Assembly (NCBI RefSeq): GCF_001439925.1
Contig: NZ_LMBV01000003.1
Coordinates: 1 to 64,000, forward strand
Length of the DNA stretch: 64,000 nt
Direction: 5' to 3'
Origin: Peribacillus muralis
GTDB taxonomy: Bacteria; Bacillota; Bacilli; Bacillales; DSM-1321
Part shown: in pieces, positions 36,062-44,949 of the stretch
How positions within the stretch are numbered: the stretch's first letter is position 1
Layout of the letters: every line of letters begins with the position of its first letter
Translations under genes and position numbers: made by a program
Notes under the pieces: generated by a model
What the model saw: the letters and a program-made list of their open reading frames with translations, nothing else
Databases searched by the model: none
Told to the model about the DNA's origin: nothing

Positions 36062-37087
36062 ATGAAACAACGTGATTTTTTCTTTGATAATGCCAAATTC
36101 ATTCTCATGGCTTTTGTCGTCTTTGGACATTTGCTTAATACGTATATACATGACAGTGAAACGATTTATGCTTTATATAAAACCATTTATTCCTTTCATA
36201 TGCCAGCCTTTATCCTTGTTTCGGGGTTCTTTGCAAAAGGATTCTATCAAAAGGGCTACTTAGCAAAAATTACTAAAAAATTGATCTTACCTTACGTTAT
36301 CTTCCAAATAATATATGCCGTCTATTATTACTTTTTATATGAACGTACTGCCCTCACAGTAGACCTGCTTGATCCACAGTGGTCTCTTTGGTTCTTGATC
36401 AGCCTATTTTGCTGGAACATCATGCTGCTAGGATTTTCCAAGCTCAAGCCTTCAGTAGGGATAGGCGTATCGATATTAATCGCTTTATTGATTGGCTACA
36501 TGGACAATATTTCCAATTACCTAAGTCTCTCAAGGACCTTCGTGTTCTTCCCGATGTTTTTAATCGGGTACCATTTAAGTAAGGATCATTTAAAAAAATT
36601 ATTCACACCTAAAGTCCGTTTGGCCTCCCTTGGTGTCATGTTAGTGATATTTATCGGTTTTTATTTAAATACCGAGATCAATTATAAATGGCTGCTCGGC
36701 TCCAAGCCATATTCCGAGCTGGAAGATGCGACGATCGTGTCAATGTTTAAACGCCTTGGATTTTATGGATTGAGCATAATCTCGGTGTTCAGCTTCCTAT
36801 CCTTCATCCCGCGCAGACAATATTTCTTTACCAATTGGGGCAAGCAAACTTTATATGTGTATTTGCTGCATGGGTTCTTCATTCGTTTCTTCCGTGAGAG
36901 CACGATACACGATTATTTCAGCAATACAGAAAGCTTCATCATGCTCGCCTGCCTGTCTTTCTTGATCACTGTGCTATTATCAAGCGAGATGATCGCCACG
37001 ATGGCGCAGCCAATCATCGAATTGAAGGCGACCAAAACAAAACGGTTCATGTACAAAACGAAAGAATATCTAAAACAAGCATTTTAA
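36062..37087 (+). CDS. Membrane acyltransferase (fucose 4-O-acetylase type)
   Basis: The roughly 341-residue protein has about ten helices. The family start is RDFFFDNAKFILMAFVVFGHLL, with histidine in helix 1, and a conserved central WSLWFLISLFCW follows. It belongs to the acyltransferase-3 superfamily that O-acetylates sugars or wall polymers at the membrane. ATG 36062 follows GGAGG at five bases. The acceptor is unknown and no polysaccharide genes are nearby. A strong terminator follows. Confidence 0.85.
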   Translation: MKQRDFFFDNAKFILMAFVVFGHLLNTYIHDSETIYALYKTIYSFHMPAFILVSGFFAKGFYQKGYLAKITKKLILPYVIFQIIYAVYYYFLYERTALTVDLLDPQWSLWFLISLFCWNIMLLGFSKLKPSVGIGVSILIALLIGYMDNISNYLSLSRTFVFFPMFLIGYHLSKDHLKKLFTPKVRLASLGVMLVIFIGFYLNTEINYKWLLGSKPYSELEDATIVSMFKRLGFYGLSIISVFSFLSFIPRRQYFFTNWGKQTLYVYLLHGFFIRFFRESTIHDYFSNTESFIMLACLSFLITVLLSSEMIATMAQPIIELKATKTKRFMYKTKEYLKQAF

Positions 37088-37094
37088 GTTTCAT

Positions 37095-37143
37095 ACTGGG
37101 GATGAACTCAATAATCATTGAGTTCATCCCCAGTTTTTTTTCT
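37095..37143 (+). terminator. Terminator of the acyltransferase gene
   Basis: ACTGGGGATGAACTCA pairs perfectly with TGAGTTCATCCCCAGT over an eight-base loop, followed by TTTTTTTT. Confidence 0.95.
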
Positions 37144-37447
37144 TTAAGGCTATCTGCCCCTCTGCGGGATCTGCTCGAATAATCCAGAACGCATTATATA
37201 CTCACACGTTTCCCGGGGTGTATCATAACATTTCCTCTCACTGCACTTATACTAAACTCTCCATTAACCCTTCACTCTTTACTCAACCTGTTTCCATGAT
37301 CAAGTGCCTTACTTCTACCTATCTCATTTCGATAAAAGCTTTCGAGCTTAAATATCCCATTTCTCAAATGAAGCACGCTATGGTAAAATTACTCGTTAGT
37401 GTTTACTGTCTTAAAAAGAACATGAAAGGAGACAGCCGTTTCTTCCT
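37144..37447. other. Leader region of the radical SAM gene
   Basis: It is non-coding apart from a possible nine-codon leader (37422-37451). That frame starts just before AAAGGAG and its TGA overlaps the ATG of the radical SAM gene. No promoter was identified with confidence. Confidence 0.45.
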
Positions 37448-39208
37448 ATGAATATTATCATTAGTACTCTAAACGCAAAATATATCCATACATCGCTATC
37501 TATACGATACTTAAAGGCTTATGCGCAGCCGGATTATGAGGTGCAGCTGGCTGAATATACGATAAAAGATCCAATCATGAACATAGTCGGCGACCTTCAT
37601 TCCAAAAAACCCGATGTCATCGGGTTCAGCTGCTACATCTGGAATATCGAGGAAACAATGAAAGTTGTAGCCATGCTTAAGAAAATCAATCCAGAATTAG
37701 TGATCATTCTCGGAGGACCTGAAGTTACTTATGATGTTAATGAATGGCTTGACCAAATTCCCGGAGCTGACTTTATCGTAATTGGCGAAGGTGAAGTCAC
37801 ATTCAAGTCCCTTTTATCTGAAATTGAAGGATCACGCGACTACAAGAAGGTAGGCGGAATTGCTTATCGTCAGGACGGAAAAAAAATCATCCAGCCACAG
37901 AATGGCAAGGTTGATCTTAAATCGCTTCCTACCCCCTATCGTTTGGAGGAAGATCGTCATGATCTTTCCAAGCGGGTCACCTATATCGAAACTAGCCGCG
38001 GCTGCCCATTCAGCTGCCAATTTTGCCTTTCCTCCATTGAAGTGGGTGTCAGGTATTTTGATCGTGAAAAGATTAAGGAAGATATTAGGTATTTAATGAA
38101 AAATGGTGCAAAGACCATTAAATTTGTTGACAGGACCTTCAATATCAGCCGAAGCTATGCGATGGACATGTTCCAATTCTTGATTGATGAACATCATCCG
38201 GGTGTGGTTTTCCAGTTTGAAATCACCGCCGACATCATGCGTCCGGAAGTTATCCAGTTTTTGAACGACAATGCTCCAGCAGGGTTGTTCCGCTTTGAGA
38301 TTGGTGTACAATCAACGAATGACCATACGAACGACCTTGTCATGCGAAGACAAAATTTCGAAAAACTGACGCGGACCGTTACGATGGTAAAAGAAGGCAA
38401 AAAAATAGATCAACACTTAGATTTGATTGCCGGTTTACCTGAAGAAGATTATCTCACCTTTAAAAAGACCTTTAATGATGTTTTTGCACTTAGGCCCGAA
38501 GAGATGCAGCTTGGCTTCTTAAAAATGCTCCGTGGAACTGGGTTGAGGATACGTGCCGATGAACACCGGTATATTTACAGTGAGCATGCTCCCTATGAAA
38601 TTCTCGGGAATAACGTTTTATCGTTTGATGATATTGTGCGGATCAAGCAAGTTGAGGATGTCCTCGAAAAATACTGGAATGATCATAGGATGGATCATAC
38701 GACAGAATATCTGGTTAAAACCGTTTTTCCATCGCCATTCGACTTTTTTCAAGCTTTTGGTACGTATTGGGATCAACAGGGCTGGTCCCGTATCGGACAT
38801 CAACTGGAAGACTTATTCAAACGTCTGCAACAGTTTCTAGCCTCCCGTGAGTCGACTGAGCTGGAAAATATCACCGGTCTCATGAAGCTGGATTATTTCA
38901 CCAACCAAAAATACAAGCCACGTAAACCTTGGTGGGAAGCATCATTGGATAAACAAGGCCGGAAACAGATTTATGATGCCATTTTATCTGAACCTGCTCG
39001 GCTTGGAGACACTTTCACAGCCCTGGGGCTGAATGAAAAAGAAATTCATAAACATACATTACTTGAGGCCCTTCCTTTTGATTTGGAAACCTATTTAGCC
39101 GAGGGGATCATTACTGAAAAGCCATCGATCATGCTTGCTTATTTTGATCCGGCCGGCAATGGGTCAACGGTCTTTCCTATGTCGAAATCAGGAAGTACTG
39201 TATTGTAA
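37448..39208 (+). CDS. Cobalamin-binding radical SAM protein (DUF4080)
   Basis: The 586-residue cytosolic enzyme has an N-terminal B12-binding domain (about 1-140, VIGFSCYIWN, IILGGPEVTYD, IVIGEGEVTF). The radical SAM barrel that follows has its cluster ligands in SRGCPFSCQFCLSS, near residue 186. The C-terminal part is of DUF4080 type. The reaction is unknown; the architecture fits a methylase or ring-forming enzyme using methyl- or adenosyl-cobalamin. No partner is adjacent. The ATG lies 18 bases after AAAGGAG and overlaps the stop of a short leader frame, so it may be translated by coupling. Confidence 0.88.
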   Translation: MNIIISTLNAKYIHTSLSIRYLKAYAQPDYEVQLAEYTIKDPIMNIVGDLHSKKPDVIGFSCYIWNIEETMKVVAMLKKINPELVIILGGPEVTYDVNEWLDQIPGADFIVIGEGEVTFKSLLSEIEGSRDYKKVGGIAYRQDGKKIIQPQNGKVDLKSLPTPYRLEEDRHDLSKRVTYIETSRGCPFSCQFCLSSIEVGVRYFDREKIKEDIRYLMKNGAKTIKFVDRTFNISRSYAMDMFQFLIDEHHPGVVFQFEITADIMRPEVIQFLNDNAPAGLFRFEIGVQSTNDHTNDLVMRRQNFEKLTRTVTMVKEGKKIDQHLDLIAGLPEEDYLTFKKTFNDVFALRPEEMQLGFLKMLRGTGLRIRADEHRYIYSEHAPYEILGNNVLSFDDIVRIKQVEDVLEKYWNDHRMDHTTEYLVKTVFPSPFDFFQAFGTYWDQQGWSRIGHQLEDLFKRLQQFLASRESTELENITGLMKLDYFTNQKYKPRKPWWEASLDKQGRKQIYDAILSEPARLGDTFTALGLNEKEIHKHTLLEALPFDLETYLAEGIITEKPSIMLAYFDPAGNGSTVFPMSKSGSTVL

Positions 39209-39210
39209 GA

Positions 39211-39249
39211 AAAAGGACGAATCCAATAAATGGATTCGTCTTCTTTTTT
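39211..39249 (+). terminator. Terminator of the radical SAM gene
   Basis: GACGAATCCA-ataaa-TGGATTCGTC followed by TTCTTTTTT. Confidence 0.9.
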
Positions 39250-39394
39250 ACTTATTTTCCCGCTTTTTATTTTCCTTTGATAATATTTCATAAATCTTGG
39301 TTGCGTTCATGTCCCCACTGAATTCGATTCCGAATTCAGTCCGTACATGTTCTTCCAACTGTTTATCCTCTGGAATCAGCTTGTCCCGCTCCAT
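39248..39394 (-). CDS. Small hypothetical protein (second gene of a tiny operon)
   Basis: The 48-residue charged protein starts MERDKLIPEDKQLEEHV and ends in a Lys/Glu/Asn run. Its ATG overlaps the upstream stop (TAATG) and has AAAGGAAG in range, so it is coupled to the gene before it. No family is recognised. Below usual length limits, it is easily missed. Confidence 0.55.
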   Translation of the reverse strand: MERDKLIPEDKQLEEHVRTEFGIEFSGDMNATKIYEILSKENKKRENK

Positions 39395-39552
39395 TAACTT
39401 CTTCCTTTTCTGCCCTGCTTTGAATTTCGGTTGGCACCCTTCATTGGGTTTTCCTCTGCTGCAAACTCATTCGAGAAATCATTTTCAGCTTGGTTTCTTT
39501 TAGGCGTCTTACTTGCTTTGACAGCACCATCCACATTGGCTTTTCGTTTCAT
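39394..39552 (-). CDS. Small basic protein with gamma-SASP-like motif
   Basis: The 52-residue, very basic protein contains NDFSNEFAAEENPMKGANRN. This resembles the TEFASET repeat of gamma-type small acid-soluble spore proteins, cut by the germination protease, and continues with an SKQGRKG tail. ATG 39552 lies six bases after GGTGG. The SASP reading is a pattern inference. It is the first of two coupled tiny genes. Confidence 0.5.
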   Translation of the reverse strand: MKRKANVDGAVKASKTPKRNQAENDFSNEFAAEENPMKGANRNSKQGRKGRS

Positions 39553-39674
39553 TTTCATCCACCCTTTTCAATAAAGTTTACCGTTTATGATGGGGTAAAT
39601 AGGACAAAAATTATTCAGGGATAATAAAGGGACAGACGAGAAAAATAATCGTAAACAATTAAGGGAGAGAGGCT

Positions 39675-40010
39675 ATGAAAAAGAAATTGGATTCACCCAT
39701 CATTGCGGATACGCAGCCACACCAAATGAACGCGCCAAGCTTCAAAGGAACAGGTATAAAACCACAAGCCCCATTTGTTAATGATTACGGCGTCGTGATT
39801 GGAGACAGTAAATACGCATCAGCTAACTCACCCCTTGAAAATTGGAGTGAAGAAACAGATCCCGAAATCATGGCTGGGGACGAATGGATCCACCCTACAA
39901 ATGATATAGGCTGGAATTCAGCGGAAAACCGTGAACTGTTAGAAGCGAAAAGAGCTCCCGAGGCACCCTTTATGCATCCTGATAAAGATGTGAGCGCAGA
40001 AACGGATTGA
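39675..40010 (+). CDS. DUF3905 family protein
   Basis: The 111-residue hydrophilic, acidic protein is rich in Pro, Asn, Asp and Trp (APSFKGTGIKPQAPFVNDYG, GDEWIHPTNDIGWNSAENRELL). The pattern fits the Bacillus-specific DUF3905 family, which is common in spore formers and has no known function. GGGAGAG precedes the ATG, and a terminator follows. It faces away from the tiny operon. Confidence 0.75.
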   Translation: MKKKLDSPIIADTQPHQMNAPSFKGTGIKPQAPFVNDYGVVIGDSKYASANSPLENWSEETDPEIMAGDEWIHPTNDIGWNSAENRELLEAKRAPEAPFMHPDKDVSAETD

Positions 40011-40034
40011 AATTGCTTCAAAAGGATCTCTGTT

Positions 40035-40075
40035 TAAAAAAAGGGGTGTACCGCACCAGCGATAAACACCCCTTC
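40035..40075. terminator. Bidirectional terminator
   Basis: AAGGGGTGT pairs with ACACCCCTT around a 16-base loop. On the plus side A runs precede it. It ends both the DUF3905 gene and the long lipid operon. Confidence 0.75.
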
Positions 40076-40078
40076 CCT

Positions 40079-41056
40079 TCATTTAACCTGTAGGATCAAT
40101 TTTCCTGTTGTTTGACGAGTGTTCATTTCTTCATGAACATTTGCCGCATTTTCAAACGGATAAACACCGCCGATCGTCAGCTTAAGCTTCCCTGACGCCA
40201 CGTAAGAAAAAAGATCTTCGATGCTGGGCAACAGCAAGTCCGGTTTTTTCATGATTTGTGGCAGGAAGAAGCCGACAACGGATTGATTGCGCCTCATTAA
40301 TTGCTGCGGGTTCATCGTATAGCCTTCACGACTCGCATTTCCAAAAACAACAAGACGACCGAATGGGGCCAAGCACTTCAATGTTTTAGTGAATATGTCT
40401 CCCCCAGCCATTTCCAATGCCACGTCAACTCCCATACCACCTGTTGCCTCACGTACTTTCATTTCCCAACCTTCCTCGGTGTAATCGATTAGGACATCAG
40501 CCCCCAGTTTTTTAGCCAACTCCAACTTTTCCTTCGTGCTGGCAGTGGCAATCACTTTAGCTGCACCGAAGATTTTCGCAAGCTGGACGGCAATCGTTCC
40601 CACTCCCCCAGCTGCGGCATGTACTAAAACCGTTTCTCCTTGCTGCAGGCGTCCCATCGTCTTTAAAATATGATAAGCACTTAGCCCTTGGAGAGGCAAG
40701 GCTGCAGCTTGATGAAAGGAAATGGCATCTGGAAGCGGAATGACAGAGTATTCATCGGACAGGGCATATTCAGAATAGCCACCCGATTCAATTAAGCTTA
40801 CCACCCTTGTACCTGGTTTGATTTTGGTTACTTTCCCGCCTACCTCCACCACAACTCCAGCCACTTCCGCACCCGGGATGAATGGGAGCGGCGTTGGCAC
40901 GACATATTGCCCTTCCCTTCTGGCAGTATCCGCATAATTGACGCCGACACAATCAATTTCAATCAGTACCTCATGGCCAGTTGGGACAGGTCTTTCCGTA
41001 TCCGTCATTTTCAGTACGTCCGGCCCGCCATATTCTTTAAATTGAATCGCTCTCAT
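40079..41056 (-). CDS. Quinone oxidoreductase-like MDR protein
   Basis: The 325-residue medium-chain reductase is of the NADPH:quinone oxidoreductase group. The catalytic-domain start is MRAIQFKEYGGPDVLK, with VNYADTARREG. The Rossmann NADPH site is VLVHAAAGGVGTIAVQLA. It lacks the zinc-binding cysteines of alcohol dehydrogenases. It reduces a quinone or enoyl substrate. The second of two ATGs is seven bases after GGAGG. It is the last gene of the lipid operon. Confidence 0.9.
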   Translation of the reverse strand: MRAIQFKEYGGPDVLKMTDTERPVPTGHEVLIEIDCVGVNYADTARREGQYVVPTPLPFIPGAEVAGVVVEVGGKVTKIKPGTRVVSLIESGGYSEYALSDEYSVIPLPDAISFHQAAALPLQGLSAYHILKTMGRLQQGETVLVHAAAGGVGTIAVQLAKIFGAAKVIATASTKEKLELAKKLGADVLIDYTEEGWEMKVREATGGMGVDVALEMAGGDIFTKTLKCLAPFGRLVVFGNASREGYTMNPQQLMRRNQSVVGFFLPQIMKKPDLLLPSIEDLFSYVASGKLKLTIGGVYPFENAANVHEEMNTRQTTGKLILQVK

Positions 41057-41068
41057 CATGGTACCTCC

Positions 41069-41848
41069 TCAATTTCCGGTGAATTCCGGTTTTCTTTTCT
41101 CCTTGAAAGCAGCAATTCCCTCTAAATGATCTTCCGTTGACGCCATCAGCGTTTGAGTAATTCGCTCTTGCTCGAGCATTTCGTCAAGAGTCGCCGTAAA
41201 TGAATGGCTAACGAGTTTTTTCATCATTCCATATGCTTTTGTCGGGCCATTGGCCAGCTTTTTCGCAAGCCTAAACGATTCTTCCTCAAGCTGCTCAAGT
41301 GGACATACATAATTTATGATGCCTAACTGATATAAGCGCTCTGCTGAAATCGGTTCAGCTGAGAAGAAGAGTTGCTTTGCAAGATGAGGCCCGACCAACT
41401 TCGGTAAAAAATACGAACCCCCTCCATCTGAAATCAATCCTACCTGTGAAAAACTCATCGCAAATTGACTATCTTCAGAGGCGATGATCAAATCACAGGC
41501 AAGGGCCAAATTGAAGCCGGCCCCTGCCGCAAATCCATGGACGGCAGCAATCACGGGAACCTCAGAAGAATCAAGAGCCAATATGCATTCATTCATCCTG
41601 CCGACGTGGTCATATAATTGGCCCGCAGAGGCCTTTCCCATCGATTTCACATCTCCGCCAGCAGTAAATGATCGCCCTGCACCTTTAATGACGACTGCCC
41701 TTATATGGGGCTTTTCTTTAACATCTTTAATTTCCTTCGTTAAGTCGGCAATCATCTCCGGACTGAAGGCATTTAAGCTCTCAGGTCGATTCAAAGTCAG
41801 GATCAATACATTTCCGGTTACCTCTGTCAATAAATGGTCTTTTATCAT
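41069..41848 (-). CDS. Enoyl-CoA hydratase/isomerase (operon gene 11)
   Basis: The 259-residue crotonase has the oxyanion-hole residues in the segment SFTAGGDVKSMG and in AAVHGFAAGAGFNLALACDL. The usual second catalytic Glu of hydratases (GLxPDxGG) here reads GLISDGGGSYFLP, so it is closer to the isomerase or PaaG-type branch. It acts on CoA esters in the cytosol. AAGGAG supports the start. It is followed after 12 bases by the MDR gene. Confidence 0.9.
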   Translation of the reverse strand: MIKDHLLTEVTGNVLILTLNRPESLNAFSPEMIADLTKEIKDVKEKPHIRAVVIKGAGRSFTAGGDVKSMGKASAGQLYDHVGRMNECILALDSSEVPVIAAVHGFAAGAGFNLALACDLIIASEDSQFAMSFSQVGLISDGGGSYFLPKLVGPHLAKQLFFSAEPISAERLYQLGIINYVCPLEQLEEESFRLAKKLANGPTKAYGMMKKLVSHSFTATLDEMLEQERITQTLMASTEDHLEGIAAFKEKRKPEFTGN

Positions 41849-41864
41849 AAACTCATCTCCTTTG

Positions 41865-42644
41865 TTATTTAATTAACCAGCCACCGTCGACAAGAATGTC
41901 TGTCCCTGTCATATAGGAGGCCTCTCTTGAAGCAGCAAACGTAATGACATTGCTAATTTCCTCCGCTTTCCCCACACGTTCCAACACCGTGTTTCGCTGG
42001 ATGGCCTTAACGAATTTTTCGTTTTGCAGTCCATTCTCCGTTAATGGTGTTTCAATGAACCCAGGCGAAACCGAATTGACCCGAATGCCAGCAGGAGCAA
42101 GCTCCAATGCCAAGGATTTCGTTAAACCGATGACTCCTGCTTTAGCGGAGCTGTAATGTGGAATGACAGCGCCTGGTTGATGTCCTGATAGTGAAGCGAC
42201 ATTCACGATCGCCCGGTTTACCGGGTCTTCCATTTCCCCGCTCGCTCCTTCAACCATGATTTTCCCCAAGTGCTTGGACACAAGGAACACACTTTTCAAG
42301 TTGACATGCTGAACCATGTCCCAATCGTCCGCAGAAGTATCCAAAAGCTTCGAGGACCTCGATCCTCCTGCGTTATTGATTAAAATGTGAAGGTCACGAT
42401 ATTGTTCCTTCACATACATCGCAAGCTCCATTACATCTTCCTCATCCGTCACATCCGCAGGGAAAATATCGGCTACTTTCCTGGTATTCCTGGCATTGAT
42501 TTCGGCTGCAGCTTCCTTCAGCTTCGCCTTCGTCCTCCCTACCAATAATACGTTTGCCCCTTCATCCGATAAGCGCTGCGCAGTAGCTTTTCCAATACCG
42601 GAACCTGCTCCTGTCACCACCGCTATCGACTGTGAAAATCTCAT
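41865..42644 (-). CDS. SDR-family dehydrogenase (operon gene 10)
   Basis: The 259-residue classical short-chain dehydrogenase has TGAGSGIGKA, NNAGGSR, the catalytic YSSAKAG (Tyr-x-x-x-Lys) after VNVASLSGH, and the GFIETP exit. It is FabG-like in form and probably oxidises a 3-hydroxyacyl-CoA or related alcohol with NAD(P). ATG 42644 follows GAGG at eight bases; an upstream GTG is close to that site. It is five bases from the preceding gene. Confidence 0.92.
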   Translation of the reverse strand: MRFSQSIAVVTGAGSGIGKATAQRLSDEGANVLLVGRTKAKLKEAAAEINARNTRKVADIFPADVTDEEDVMELAMYVKEQYRDLHILINNAGGSRSSKLLDTSADDWDMVQHVNLKSVFLVSKHLGKIMVEGASGEMEDPVNRAIVNVASLSGHQPGAVIPHYSSAKAGVIGLTKSLALELAPAGIRVNSVSPGFIETPLTENGLQNEKFVKAIQRNTVLERVGKAEEISNVITFAASREASYMTGTDILVDGGWLIK

Positions 42645-42649
42645 CCCGT

Positions 42650-43432
42650 TCACCTCGTATCCGGATTTTGATGCTGCATTTCCTGCCTGCTTGATTCAGC
42701 TTCGATTCTTCCATTCACCATCTCGGGAACAAGATGGACCGAGCCCTTATTCGCAGCCAATTTCAAATCATCGATCAGCCTGTGCCGATTGAACAGCTGG
42801 CCGACATATGATGCTTGCAGGATATCGAAAGCATTTTCGATATTCGTGCGATAGAGCGCGCTTGCAGCCTTTGCGGCATCATTGAGATTGAATCTCTCCG
42901 GTGAGCCAAGCATCAGGCAATCTATCAAATGTCCTGCCCCGTAAAAATCCTCCAGGCTGAATTCACCTGAGTTTCCCGAACACACGATGATGATCGTTTC
43001 GGTCTGATGCTGTCGTTTTATTTTTTCTGCAACTGATGGATTGTTCAATAAAGAAGCGATATACACTTTTTTGGCACCAGCGGAATTTCTTAAAGCAACC
43101 GTTCCGTTAGTTGTAAACAGTATAAGCGTTTTATCGCGTACCATGTTACGCAACAGCGTCGGACTTGGATAGATTAAATCATCCACAGGCGCCGCATTAA
43201 GCTCTCCTGCCAATACATAATCACCGTTTCCCTCTTCCTGGCTTATTTCTATGCCAGCAGATGGGTCCAAGACAGGTATCACCTGGCGTGCTCCATTGTG
43301 AAGTGCCGAAATGATCGTGGTGGTTGCCAACAGCACATCGAGGACAACGGCCACCTTCTCTCCTTCAGATAGCTTTTCCTTCCGTATCTCTTCTTTTTTT
43401 AATAATAGATGAATGCTTTGTACATGCCCCAT
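42650..43432 (-). CDS. 2-phosphosulfolactate phosphatase (ComB) homologue, divergent
   Basis: The 260-residue ComB-family protein has the start strand VAVVLDVLLATTTIISAL, the FTTNGTVAL core and IIVCSGNSGEFSLEDFYGAG all in order. In known ComB enzymes the segment after the Gly-Glu pair ends in GFDxGNSP; here it reads LAGELNAAPVDDLIYPSP, so the substrate loop differs. ComB makes sulfolactate in methanogens and Bacillus spores. Its presence inside a fatty-acid operon is unusual, so another phosphate ester may be the substrate. Confidence 0.8.
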   Translation of the reverse strand: MGHVQSIHLLLKKEEIRKEKLSEGEKVAVVLDVLLATTTIISALHNGARQVIPVLDPSAGIEISQEEGNGDYVLAGELNAAPVDDLIYPSPTLLRNMVRDKTLILFTTNGTVALRNSAGAKKVYIASLLNNPSVAEKIKRQHQTETIIIVCSGNSGEFSLEDFYGAGHLIDCLMLGSPERFNLNDAAKAASALYRTNIENAFDILQASYVGQLFNRHRLIDDLKLAANKGSVHLVPEMVNGRIEAESSRQEMQHQNPDTR

Positions 43433-43436
43433 TTCT

Positions 43437-44498
43437 TTAAACTTCCTTCGCCGCTACATTTGCTGCATGAGTGAGTAAGCTTTTTACCGTTTTTCCAAGC
43501 TGGGAAAAGCGAGGATCATTCGTCTGTCCTTTTTTATACCTCGAATAGATTTGCTGAAGGATGACCGCCAATTTAAAGTAACCAAATGTTACATAAAAAT
43601 CGATATTCGAAACATCCCTTCCACTTCTGCTTGCATACGTCTCGATAAATTCCTTTCGTGTCAAAAACCCTTTTAAAGTCGTTATCGATGCTTGACCGAC
43701 GCCGATTTTAATTAATTCGGGGTCATCGCTTTCTGTCCAATAACTTAAAGCCACTCCTAGATCGGCCAGCGGATCGCCAACAGTGGCCATCTCCCAATCG
43801 AATAATCCCACCATCTCCGTAAGATCTTGATTAAACATGGCATTGTTGATCTTGTAGTCATAATGGATAATTGAAGTTTGGCTATATTTCGGGATATTTT
43901 GCTGCAAATAAGTAATGAGAGGCATCAATTCCTTAATGTCATCCGTCTTTGCCCTCTCATATCGGGAAATCCACCCGTGTACCTGCCTTGCGATGAACCC
44001 TTCCGGTCTGGAGATTTCCACTAAGCCCGTTTTCTCATATGGAATCGAGTGAAGTTCGGCGAGCCGATTGACCATGATATGAGAAAGCTTACGGCATCGC
44101 TCCAAGGTAGGGACGACTCCTTCGGGACATTCACCATCTATGACCAGTCCATGTTTCCTTTCCATTAGGAAAAAGGGAGCACCCACAATCGATTCATCAT
44201 CCGAAAACAGGATAGGTTCGGGTGCCGCTTGGAAATAGGGATGGATGGAAGAAAGGATATGATGTTCACGCTTCATATCGTGTGCCTTGGGAGCCACAGG
44301 ACCAAGCGGTGGCCTTCGCAGTACAGCTTCCCACTCCCCTATCTTCAGCTGATACGTCAAATTTGAGTACCCTGTCGAAAATTGTTGCAGATTTAACGGC
44401 TCGTTCGGAAGGTCGCTCACATTATTTCTAAGGAAATTTTCTAAAACGCTAATATCCAGCTCCTCTCCAGGCCGAACTGGAATCGTATCGTCAACCAT
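43437..44498 (-). CDS. Phosphotransferase of the ACAD10/11 (APH-like) family
   Basis: The roughly 353-residue aminoglycoside-phosphotransferase-fold protein resembles the kinase part of ACAD10/11. Nucleotide and catalytic segments are visible: FSTGYSNLTYQL, an unusual catalytic loop IIHYDYKINNAMF and the metal site LFDWEMATVGDP. In other bacteria such kinases phosphorylate 4-hydroxyacyl-CoA before dehydration. ATG 44498 has AAAGGA nine bases upstream; the longer GTG frame is possible. It follows the thioesterase by 34 bases. Confidence 0.88.
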   Translation of the reverse strand: MVDDTIPVRPGEELDISVLENFLRNNVSDLPNEPLNLQQFSTGYSNLTYQLKIGEWEAVLRRPPLGPVAPKAHDMKREHHILSSIHPYFQAAPEPILFSDDESIVGAPFFLMERKHGLVIDGECPEGVVPTLERCRKLSHIMVNRLAELHSIPYEKTGLVEISRPEGFIARQVHGWISRYERAKTDDIKELMPLITYLQQNIPKYSQTSIIHYDYKINNAMFNQDLTEMVGLFDWEMATVGDPLADLGVALSYWTESDDPELIKIGVGQASITTLKGFLTRKEFIETYASRSGRDVSNIDFYVTFGYFKLAVILQQIYSRYKKGQTNDPRFSQLGKTVKSLLTHAANVAAKEV

Positions 44499-44532
44499 AT
44501 GCTTCAATCCTTTCGCCACGCCTTAATTCACG

Positions 44533-44934
44533 CTAATGAAGGACAATCTCCGAGATGAGTTTATCTTTAATTCTTTCCGGTATCGGTTCACTTTTTTGCT
44601 TGGAAAAATCATAACAAACTAAAACCGCATGCCCCTTGGCAATGATCTTCCCCGTTTGTGAACAAAGAATTTCATGGAACAATTCACAGCTTTTTGTACC
44701 TACCTTTGTCAAAGAAGTCCGAATCGTCAACAGTTGATTCACGTTGGTTTGGGCACTAAAATTGCAGTTTGTCGAAGCCAATAAAAAGTTTGGTGATTGA
44801 GTATTCGTTGCCATACCCAAAGCTTCAAAGAACTTCATGCGTGCTTCTTCCAGATAGATGAAATAACTGGTGTTGTTGATGGAACCAAAGGCATCCGTTT
44901 CGGAAAAACGGACGTTTACTTCGAATTCATGCAT
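44533..44934 (-). CDS. Acyl-CoA thioesterase (4HBT hotdog fold)
   Basis: The 133-residue hotdog-fold thioesterase has the family Asp in RFSETDAFGSINNTSYFIYLEEAR. The central helix follows as MKFFEALGM. It is of the YbgC/4-hydroxybenzoyl-CoA type and frees CoA from short or substituted acyl-CoA in the cytosol. AAGGAGGGG gives a strong site. It lies 15 bases from the preceding hydratase. Confidence 0.9.
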   Translation of the reverse strand: MHEFEVNVRFSETDAFGSINNTSYFIYLEEARMKFFEALGMATNTQSPNFLLASTNCNFSAQTNVNQLLTIRTSLTKVGTKSCELFHEILCSQTGKIIAKGHAVLVCYDFSKQKSEPIPERIKDKLISEIVLH

Positions 44935-44949
44935 AAGACCCCTCCTTGA

